From CAYXUW01 sp964468375 (GTDB lineage: Bacteria > Planctomycetota > Phycisphaerae > Sedimentisphaerales > Anaerobacaceae): a stretch of DNA of 17,920 bases. The notes below the pieces were generated by a model that was not told the DNA's origin, searched no databases, and was given only the letters and a program-made list of their open reading frames with translations. The position numbers were made by a program, and so were the translations under genes. Positions 7,133 to 13,609 of the stretch are shown here, piece after piece. The DNA lies in the NCBI GenBank assembly GCA_964468375.1, contig CAYXUW010000045.1:1-17920 (forward strand), given 5' to 3'. How positions within the stretch are numbered: position 1 is the first letter of the stretch; each line of letters opens with the position of its first letter.

Positions 7133-8749
7133 CTACCGTTCGTTTTTCCGCGATAAGATATCGAGCAGTTCTGTAAGTTCTTTTACTTCGGTTTTGGGTT
7201 TTGTTTTGGTGTTGGTGCCGTCTGCGAACCCCGTTGCGTCGAGCTGTTTTTTCTCGGTTTCTGACAGCGTCGCTTCTGTAACGATTCGCGGCGTTATAAA
7301 TACCACCAGTTCGCGGGTTACTTTCGATTCGGTTTCAGATTTGAATAACCCCCCGAAAAGCGGCATGTCGCCGAGCACGGGCACTTTGGTAATGTCTTTT
7401 GTAGTTTCCCTTTTTCGCAGGCCGCCTATTACGATGGTTTGGTTGTCTTTTACCAGTGCTATCGTGTCGGCTCGGCGGGTATCGACGGTCGGCAGGCCGT
7501 TCGGGCCTTGGCTCACGAGAACGCCGAATTCAGGCACGATGTGTAATTTTATCATCCCGTCCCTTGTAGTGTGCGGCGTGACTTTAAGTTGAACGCCGAC
7601 ATCTTTAAATTCCGTATAAGTTATGGGGTCTTCCCTTGCTACCTGTCGCAGCTCCCTGTAAGGGATTTCACGGATAATTTCGAAATTGGCTGTTTCATTG
7701 TCGAGCACTAAAACACGTGGATTGGCAAGAAGCTTGGCTTCAACCTGTTGGTGCAGAATGTTCAGGGCCAGTTCTATGTCAACCGCGTCATTGAGAAGAC
7801 TAAAGTTCAAGGTGCCGCCGTTGATACGGTCGAATGAACCGCCCACAAAAGGCTTTCTCCGCATAGTTGTATATCTTTCAGTTGTAGTATCGAAGTAAGT
7901 TCCCATTGGAAGCTCTGTGGTTTCTGTCTCAGTGCCTGTAACGGTGAAGGAACTGGCAGGGCCGTCGTCAGAGTCTCTGTAAATACCGCTCGTAGTTTCA
8001 CTATATGTGGTGGTTTGGTCTATCGTGGTTGGAAAATCAGTATCAATATTGCTCTTGCTGACATCGGTGGTTTTCAGGGGTGTATTACGACCGACACGCC
8101 ACTCCGGATTTAATTCGAATCCCTCCTGGCTGGTTATATCATAGATTCTTACATCAACCAGTACCTGCGGTGTCATAAGGTCTATTTCATTTATGAATTT
8201 GTCTATGCCTTTGATTTTGCTTTCGGTATCCGTAACGATTATATGGCTGGTTCCTTTGCTGAACGCTACTTTGCCTCTCTCCGATACGAAGCTGCTCAGT
8301 GCCTTGGCGACTTCATTGGCATCTGCGTACGTAATTCGATAAATTTTCGTAACAAGCGGGTCTTTTATGGCGGTAATCTCCGAAATCGGAACCACCCTAA
8401 TCATATTCTCTGTGGCTATGTAGGTGTAATCGTATGCTGCCAGAATGTTGCTAAGCGCTTCTTCCAGGGGAACATCCGTTATTTTTATTGTAACGTTGCC
8501 GGTAACTTTCGGGCTTTTGACTATATCGATATTCGCCTGTTTAGCCAACTCCATTAGCACCGTATCGATGGGCGAGTTTACGCAGCTGTATGTAATCCTC
8601 GTTTGCAGCCGCTGGGCTGTTGGGCTCGACTGTATATCTGCAGCGGAACCTTGCTCGGCCGCAGGGGCGGCGGACGAGATAAATAGCAGCAAGATTACCA
8701 GCAATGAAGCAAAGCAATCTCGGCGGTATTTTTCTGTTGCTTTACACAT
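7133..8749 (-). CDS. Secretin (GspD/PilQ-like outer-membrane channel)
   Basis: A 538-residue secretin, an outer-membrane ring channel of type II secretion, type IV pilus or related systems. It has a signal peptide (hydrophobic 13-27, cleavage after APAA near 31). An STN-type domain (about 50-122, including VNSPIDTVLMELAKQANID) and one secretin N-domain (about 132-205, KIYRITYADANEVAKAL) follow. After a Thr-rich stretch (225-297) comes the secretin barrel region (about 320-490) with the signature VPVLGDMPLFGGLF (456-469) and ELVVFITPRIV (480-490). A basic and acidic tail ends it. AGGAAG precedes the ATG by 8 bases. No other secretion or pilus gene is near. Its stop lies 9 bp from that of the converging HlyD gene, with no terminator between them. 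Which machine it serves cannot be told from the window. Confidence 0.93.
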   Translation of the reverse strand: MCKATEKYRRDCFASLLVILLLFISSAAPAAEQGSAADIQSSPTAQRLQTRITYSCVNSPIDTVLMELAKQANIDIVKSPKVTGNVTIKITDVPLEEALSNILAAYDYTYIATENMIRVVPISEITAIKDPLVTKIYRITYADANEVAKALSSFVSERGKVAFSKGTSHIIVTDTESKIKGIDKFINEIDLMTPQVLVDVRIYDITSQEGFELNPEWRVGRNTPLKTTDVSKSNIDTDFPTTIDQTTTYSETTSGIYRDSDDGPASSFTVTGTETETTELPMGTYFDTTTERYTTMRRKPFVGGSFDRINGGTLNFSLLNDAVDIELALNILHQQVEAKLLANPRVLVLDNETANFEIIREIPYRELRQVAREDPITYTEFKDVGVQLKVTPHTTRDGMIKLHIVPEFGVLVSQGPNGLPTVDTRRADTIALVKDNQTIVIGGLRKRETTKDITKVPVLGDMPLFGGLFKSETESKVTRELVVFITPRIVTEATLSETEKKQLDATGFADGTNTKTKPKTEVKELTELLDILSRKNER

Positions 8750-8860
8750 AACAACTTCCTGTTTTGCCCTGAGTCAGCCTTTTATTTAGCTGTTTTCCCA
8801 AGTCGAGAGGTTTGTTCACCGCTCTCCAACCCCTAAAAAGCTCCCCCTGAATTAACTTTT

Positions 8861-8889
8861 ATTATAGCAAATCTGACGCCCCGACTCAA
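8861..8889 (-). promoter_or_regulatory. Extended -10 promoter of the secretin gene
   Basis: On the minus strand, TTGAGT (8889-8884) is followed by 17 bases and a perfect TATAAT (8866-8861), preceded by TGC, an extended -10 element. Transcription would start near 8854, giving a leader of about 105 bases before the ATG at 8749. Confidence 0.65.
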
Positions 8890-9032
8890 GAAGAATTGGC
8901 CGCAGGACGGGTTCAGATGTGGTATAAGGACGATTTTATTCACAATAGGCTGTTGTTATGCCTCTAAAAATGATATTATAGGGCGGAGCGTTCGATTTTT
9001 GAGATTATTTACCTTATAAAAAGCCTTCGAAA

Positions 9033-10115
9033 ATGAAGATTATAATCAGAGCGGTATTTTTTGTATTCATATCTGGCCTGATCGGTTGTTCTTTCGCGGA
9101 TTCTTCCGAGGAAGCCCTTACTTATTACGGAATGAGCGATGCCTCCGCTGCGGCAGCGGTAGGGCGGGAAATGTTCGTTGTTGCCGATGACGAAAATAAT
9201 GTACTGAGAGTTTACAAAACCGGCAAGCCGTCCCTGCCCGTTTTCTCTTATGACCTTACCGTCTTTCTCAGCGCCGAGCCGGAGCACCCCGAGGCCGATA
9301 TCGAGGGCGCAACTGTTCTTGACGATACCATTTACTGGATAACCTCGCACGGCAGGAATAAAGATGGTAAAATGCGTCCGAACCGCTATCGTTTTTTCGC
9401 TGCTAAAGTCGAGACCGAGAATCAGAAAATTACTATCCGCCCCGTTGGTGTCCCTTGTCGCACCCTCGTCCATAATCTGCTCGAGGCAGACAATATGCGC
9501 TATCTCGGATTAGACCAGGCGACTCAATTCGACACAGTCGGTCTCACAAAAAAGCAGCGCAAAAATCTTGCGCCCAAAGAAAACGGCCTTAATATCGAGG
9601 CCCTTTGCGCTTCCCCCGATGGAAATACCATTTACATCGGCCTTAGAAACCCTCTCTACCTTTCCAAGGCCATTGTAGTTGTCCTGAACAATCCGAAGCG
9701 GGTAATTGAAAGCCAAAAGCCCCCGATTTTTGCTGACCCGCTTCTCTGGGACTTAAAAGGTTACGGCATAAGAGCTATGGAGTATTCCCGTTTTCGTAAG
9801 GCCTTTTTTATAATCGCCGGCCCCCACGACGACGAGCCCGCTGAATTTGCCTTATACCGCTGGTCGGGCGGCAGGGGCGAACCGCCGATATTTGTGCAGT
9901 CGATAGATTCCGATTTCAGCCCCGAAGCTTTGGTTGTCTTTGAAAATTCCCCCGACTTATTATTACTCAGCGATGACGGCGGTTTGGCCGTCGATGTATC
10001 TGGTGTTTTCGAGTGTATGCAGGGGAAATTAAATAAAGACGGAAAATGTTTGAATAAATACTTGACTGACCCGAACAGAAAACGCTTTAGGGCAATTACC
10101 CTCAAGTCGCAATAG
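9033..10115 (+). CDS. DUF3616 domain lipoprotein
   Basis: A 360-residue protein of the DUF3616 family, of unknown function and probably a beta-propeller-like fold. A lipoprotein signal ends in the lipobox LIGC with Cys19, so it is anchored in a membrane facing the periplasm. Family features are DASAAAAVGREMFVVADDENNVLRVY near the start (about 30-55), the acidic DIEGATVLDDTIYWITSHGRNKDGK (about 89-113) and a later LNIEALCASPDGNTIYIGLRNP (about 188-209). The repeated pattern of short hydrophobic strands with DGN or DD turns fits propeller blades. No clear ribosome site precedes the ATG. The gene stands alone, 283 bp from the divergent secretin and 187 bp from the next gene. Family call is good; role unknown. 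Confidence 0.85.
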   Translation: MKIIIRAVFFVFISGLIGCSFADSSEEALTYYGMSDASAAAAVGREMFVVADDENNVLRVYKTGKPSLPVFSYDLTVFLSAEPEHPEADIEGATVLDDTIYWITSHGRNKDGKMRPNRYRFFAAKVETENQKITIRPVGVPCRTLVHNLLEADNMRYLGLDQATQFDTVGLTKKQRKNLAPKENGLNIEALCASPDGNTIYIGLRNPLYLSKAIVVVLNNPKRVIESQKPPIFADPLLWDLKGYGIRAMEYSRFRKAFFIIAGPHDDEPAEFALYRWSGGRGEPPIFVQSIDSDFSPEALVVFENSPDLLLLSDDGGLAVDVSGVFECMQGKLNKDGKCLNKYLTDPNRKRFRAITLKSQ

Positions 10116-10173
10116 AGCCGTCGAATCCTGCGATTGTCAGAAAAAACTGTGCAATATAATTGGTTTTAAATAC

Positions 10174-10200
10174 TGAAAATTGGGTTTTTCAATATTTTTT
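10174..10200 (+). terminator. Weak terminator-like hairpin after the DUF3616 gene
   Basis: TGAAAA (10174-10179), a 6-base loop, then TTTTCA (10186-10191), followed by ATATTTTTT. The stem is short and AT-rich, so intrinsic termination here is only plausible. Confidence 0.3.
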
Positions 10201-10204
10201 ATCC

Positions 10205-10233
10205 TTGACAAATTGCGAACCCCATAGTTAAAT
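10205..10233 (+). promoter_or_regulatory. Putative promoter of the two-component operon
   Basis: TTGACA (10205-10210), perfect for -35, a 17-base spacer, and TTAAAT (10228-10233), with two mismatches to the -10 consensus. It lies 70-100 bases before the response regulator. Confidence 0.5.
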
Positions 10234-10290
10234 TAGGATAATAAGGCAATTTGGAGAGGCCTTATGCCAAAAGGACTTGGGTTAGAAAAG

Positions 10291-10295
10291 AGGAG
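10291..10295 (+). promoter_or_regulatory. Ribosome binding site favouring the ATG at 10303
   Basis: AGGAG with a 7-base gap before ATG 10303. A rival GGAG at 10253-10256 lies 7 bases before the in-frame ATG 10264, so both starts are plausible from ribosome sites alone. The conserved protein begins at 10303. Confidence 0.5.
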
Positions 10296-10302
10296 TGGAA
10301 AA

Positions 10303-10869
10303 ATGAAAGACCTGTTTACGACTGGCGAGGTTGCCGAAATTTGTAAAATAAGTCAGCAGACAGTCATCAGGTGTTTCGACTCCGGCCGGTTGGAAGGGTT
10401 TCGTGTTCCGGGCTCAAAATTCCGCAGAATTCCACGCCAGAATCTCATCAAATTTATGAAGGAAAACAATATTTCCTTGGATGGCCTTGATTCCGGCAAA
10501 GTAAAAGTTCTTATCGTTGACGACGACCCTGAGATTGTTGAGCTTATAGTCGATATCCTTGACCGGGACGGCAGGTTCGAGACCGAAACCGCCTCCAGCG
10601 GTTATGAAGCGGGTATATCGACCCATCAGTTCCGTCCGGATTTGATTCTGCTCGATTATATGCTGCCCGATATCAACGGCAATGTTGTCTGCCAGACCAT
10701 AAGAAAAAATCCGGATTTCGCAGGCATAAAGATTATTATAGTGAGCGGCGTTGTAAAGAAAGATGAAATCGACCAGTTGCTGAAATCCGGCGCACAGGGT
10801 TTCATAAAAAAACCGTTCGATATCACCGAGCTTACTAAAAAAATCACCTCCGCCTTAAAAATGAAATAG
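10303..10869 (+). CDS. Response regulator with N-terminal excisionase/MerR-type HTH and C-terminal receiver
   Basis: A 188-residue two-domain regulator. Residues 1-52 are a winged-helix DNA-binding domain of the MerR/excisionase type (LFTTGEVAEICKISQQTV, then RRIPRQNLIKFM). Residues 66-186 are a receiver domain with the acidic cluster D73-D75, phospho-acceptor D118 in LILLDYMLPD, S148 in IIVSG, and K170 in KKPF, so it should be phosphorylatable. The order is the reverse of ordinary response regulators, where the receiver comes first. I start at ATG 10303 (AGGAG, 7-base gap) because the conserved domain begins there. An in-frame ATG at 10264 with its own ribosome site would add 13 residues. 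The histidine kinase follows 61 bp downstream and is the likely phosphodonor. Target genes are unknown. Confidence 0.9.
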   Translation: MKDLFTTGEVAEICKISQQTVIRCFDSGRLEGFRVPGSKFRRIPRQNLIKFMKENNISLDGLDSGKVKVLIVDDDPEIVELIVDILDRDGRFETETASSGYEAGISTHQFRPDLILLDYMLPDINGNVVCQTIRKNPDFAGIKIIIVSGVVKKDEIDQLLKSGAQGFIKKPFDITELTKKITSALKMK

Positions 10870-10874
10870 ACAAT

Positions 10875-10905
10875 AGGGGGGAGGGTTTCCGCTCTGCGGG
10901 CCCCT
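10875..10905 (+). other. Intercistronic hairpin between regulator and kinase
   Basis: AGGGG (10875-10879) can pair with CCCCT (10901-10905), with an inner stem CCGC/GCGG (10889-10899, loop TCT). It lies between the two-component genes and could lower kinase expression relative to the regulator. No T-run suited to termination follows. Confidence 0.25.
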
Positions 10906-10930
10906 TTAGTAAATACGAGGACGTTGCTGA

Positions 10931-13156
10931 ATGCCGGAAGGAATCGCTGACCCGACAGTTGCTCATCAGGTAGAGCTTGTTATTCGTCGGCTCGGGTTTA
11001 TTTCGACCCTGCCTTGCGTTCTTTCACATCTCTTAAAAGCTCAGCCCTCGGCACTTGCCGAAGCAATCGAGTCGGACCCTGCCTTGGCCGCCAAGGTTCT
11101 TTCGATTGCCCGACGGCACCGCTTAAGCTTTCCTGATAAAAGCCCGTCGGTCCGCCGTGCGGTTGACAGGTTGCCCGCTAATGCTGTCCGCCAGGCCCTT
11201 TTCTCTGTCGGGGTTTACCCTGCTTTCGGCCGGGACGAGCACAGAGTCACGTTTAGAAAGCAGCTCATAAAGCACAGCATCGCTGTTGCCTGCTGTGCCG
11301 AAGATATTGCCTCAATCTCGTCGCCCCAAATCGACCCGCAGCTGGCCTATTCGGCCGGGCTTCTCCACGATATCGGCAAACTCGCCCTCGACGAGGCAAT
11401 GCCGAGGGGCTTTGCAGGAGTAGTCGAGCAGGCAAAAGCGAAACGTGCCCCCACCCGGACGATTGAGCTAAAAAATCTCGGCCTCGACCACACGACCATC
11501 GGAAAACGCCTCGCCGTTAGCTGGAGCTTGCCCAAGCAGATTGAGTTGGCCGTTTGGCTCCATCATACTGATGCCGGCCTGATTTCTCAGGGTATGTCCC
11601 AGGCGAGAATTGCCCACGTAGTTCAGTTGGCCGATTTAGTCGCTCGGCAGTGCGGCGTAGGCCAATCGGGCAGCTTCGATGAACCCGACTCCGCCGACAG
11701 AATAGCGCAGGCCCTCGAAATCTCCCCCGAACAATTGGGGCAAATTCGTATGAACCTCGCCGATAAGGTCGCGCAGAAATCGAAGCTTCTCGGCCTGGAT
11801 TCACAAGTCACCGTTGACGATTACTGCAATACTGTTCACGCCGCAGCTGCCCGCTTGGCGCGAAAGCATACGGAAGTGCTTCTCGAAAGTCGCCGACTGC
11901 AGGCCGACTTAAACCATTTTGACTTTCTGAAAGAATTTCTGCTAAGCATAAACGCCAACGACCAGCCGATTGATATCGCCGAGAACTTCGCCGTTCGCTG
12001 GCAGAAGTTTTACCAGACCGGCTTGGTTTGCCTCTATTTGATTCCTCCCGACGATTCGCGGTTTCTAAAAGCCGTTGTTGTTGAAAGCCCGTCGCAGAAA
12101 AAGGCCATCGTCCTGAAAGCTCCCGCCGACGCGCCTGCGATACCTCAGCCGATTGCCGGCACCTTCGCGCTTCTCAACGCCGCCGGTTACGCCGATTGGC
12201 TCTTCGACCAGTTGTCCGTTGATTTCGACCCCGCCCATACAAAAATCGTCCCATTGCTCTCAGGCGGCGAGGCACTCGGAGCGATTGTATTCGAGCTTCA
12301 TTATCCTGTCGAAGCCGGGCAGTTCGAGCAGAGGTGCAAATCAGCCGCTTCTGTTGCCGGCTCTGTTTTGGCTTTGGCTTTCGCCTCTGCGGATGGCCAG
12401 CGGCTGGCCGAGCGGTTCGCCCAGCTGCTCCCCGAAGATTCCCAGCGGCAGGGCGTTCAGCAGAGCGTGGTCGAGGATATCGACATTGATGCTATGAGCG
12501 CTTTGGCCGAAATGGCTGGCGGCGCCGCTCACGAATTGAACAATCCCCTCTCCGTCATAGCGGGCAGGGCGCAGATACTCGCCGACAGCGAAGCCGACCC
12601 CGACAAAAAACGCACCCTCGAATATATCCGGCAAAACGCTAAGGAAATATCTGTAATTATCGACGACCTTTTCGCCTTCGCCAGTCCGCCGCCGCCGAAC
12701 CCCGCCTGGACGGACAGCAGCCGAATGCTCGATGAGGCCATACAGCAGGCCGCCCGAAAAGCCGCCGCCGAACACATCGACGTTCGCATCGAAGTCGCCG
12801 GCGACGTCAAAAAAGTTTTCGTCGATTCCGCCCAGATTGTATCGGCTATCTCCAACGTTATTGCCAACGCCGTCCAGTCTTACCCTGATAAGAACGGCCC
12901 CGTGAAAATCACCGCCTCCGCCGACGATTCCGGCGACTTCGTCAAGCTAACGGTCGCCGACCTCGGCTGCGGAATGAATTCCGAAACTCTCAAAAAAGCC
13001 ACCCAGCCGTTCTTCTCAAGCCAGCCCGCGGGACGAAGAAGGGGAATGGGACTCGCCCACGCCGCCCGTCTTGTCCAGTTAAACGGCGGCTCGCTCAGCA
13101 TAACAAGCCAGCTCGCCTCCGGAGCAACCGTCGCAATCCTCCTGCCCTGTAAATAA
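10931..13156 (+). CDS. HDOD-domain sensor histidine kinase
   Basis: A 741-residue multidomain kinase without membrane segments, hence cytoplasmic. Residues about 15-210 form an HDOD domain (EAIESDPALAAKVLSIAR at 44-61, and LLHDIGKLALDE at 144-155, which still carries an HD pair). Residues about 330-490 look like a degenerate GAF-type sensor. The kinase core follows: H534 in AAHELNNPLS is the phosphorylated His; SNVIANAV (641-648) is the N-box; DLGCGM (677-682) and RRGMGLAHA are the ATP-lid glycine boxes. The last residues, TSQLASGATVAILLPC, match the normal HATPase end. ATG 10931 is preceded by GAGG with an 11-base gap. It is the second gene of an operon with the HTH-receiver protein, presumably its partner. 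Base composition is GC-rich: 40 of 60 bases at 12541-12600. Confidence 0.92.
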   Translation: MPEGIADPTVAHQVELVIRRLGFISTLPCVLSHLLKAQPSALAEAIESDPALAAKVLSIARRHRLSFPDKSPSVRRAVDRLPANAVRQALFSVGVYPAFGRDEHRVTFRKQLIKHSIAVACCAEDIASISSPQIDPQLAYSAGLLHDIGKLALDEAMPRGFAGVVEQAKAKRAPTRTIELKNLGLDHTTIGKRLAVSWSLPKQIELAVWLHHTDAGLISQGMSQARIAHVVQLADLVARQCGVGQSGSFDEPDSADRIAQALEISPEQLGQIRMNLADKVAQKSKLLGLDSQVTVDDYCNTVHAAAARLARKHTEVLLESRRLQADLNHFDFLKEFLLSINANDQPIDIAENFAVRWQKFYQTGLVCLYLIPPDDSRFLKAVVVESPSQKKAIVLKAPADAPAIPQPIAGTFALLNAAGYADWLFDQLSVDFDPAHTKIVPLLSGGEALGAIVFELHYPVEAGQFEQRCKSAASVAGSVLALAFASADGQRLAERFAQLLPEDSQRQGVQQSVVEDIDIDAMSALAEMAGGAAHELNNPLSVIAGRAQILADSEADPDKKRTLEYIRQNAKEISVIIDDLFAFASPPPPNPAWTDSSRMLDEAIQQAARKAAAEHIDVRIEVAGDVKKVFVDSAQIVSAISNVIANAVQSYPDKNGPVKITASADDSGDFVKLTVADLGCGMNSETLKKATQPFFSSQPAGRRRGMGLAHAARLVQLNGGSLSITSQLASGATVAILLPCK

Positions 13157-13168
13157 TCCTTTCTTGTA

Positions 13169-13188
13169 ATTCCTGCGAAAGCAGGAAT
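13169..13188. repeat. REP/dRS3-like palindrome with GAAA loop
   Basis: ATTCCTGC, GAAA, GCAGGAAT form a perfect 8-bp stem with a GNRA-type tetraloop, 12 bp after the kinase stop. ATTCC(C/T)GCGAAAGC(G/A)GGAAT elements are widespread intergenic repeats in bacteria. Only one copy was seen here. Confidence 0.5.
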
Positions 13189-13394
13189 CCATACTCTACT
13201 AACGGCTAATCTGCTTGTCCTGCCTACTGCTCGGATACTGTTTTACCGTCCGCCTTCGGCGAACTACTGTTCGCTTCCGACTCGCGGGCATCCGGCTGAA
13301 CAAGCAACTATGTGTGTTCCCCTTACCCCAAGAGAGTTGACATTAAAATGAATTTATTTGGTCTGATGCCTTAACTTTATCAGCACAAGGTGTC

Positions 13395-13471
13395 CTTTCT
13401 TAACAACTGAACGCAGAAGATGTATATCTTACCTGCCTAAAGCCAGCTTCGCGGATTAGTTGTTAAGGAAG
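13395..13471. repeat. 14-bp inverted repeat (13 of 14 paired) enclosing smaller stems
   Basis: The left arm CTTTCTTAACAACT (13395-13408) and right arm AGTTGTTAAGGAAG (13458-13471) pair at 13 of 14 positions across a 49-bp loop. The loop holds AAGAT/ATCTT (13417-13430 region) and a shorter AAG/CTT stem. The result is a branched structure of about 77 bases of unknown role. Confidence 0.45.
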
Positions 13472-13609
13472 ATGCCGAAGTCTCAACTCTTGTCCGACTT
13501 TTTCTTATTTCTTGCCTGTTTGCTCTGCCATTTCCTGTTTAACTCTCAGCCGGGAATATTTAATTCCCCCGCCAGAATTCACCCGAACTAAAGTCACATT
13601 TTTATTTGA

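Larger units (their letters stand above)
13157..13609. other. Gene-free convergent intergenic region rich in inverted repeats
   Basis: 453 bp between the convergent kinase and NTPase genes, with no supportable coding sequence. It holds a REP-like hairpin (13169-13188), two mutually exclusive small stems (CGCC/GGCG at 13251-13261 and GCGAAC/GTTCGC at 13259-13274), a long-armed inverted repeat (13395-13471), and GGGAAT/ATTCCC (13552-13568). None is followed by a T-run on either strand, so no intrinsic terminator is obvious. A lone TTGACA at 13337-13342 has no matching -10 box. Confidence 0.5.

Noticed and set aside
9009..9473. 154-residue minus-strand frame
   Set aside because: Antisense shadow of the well-supported DUF3616 lipoprotein gene.
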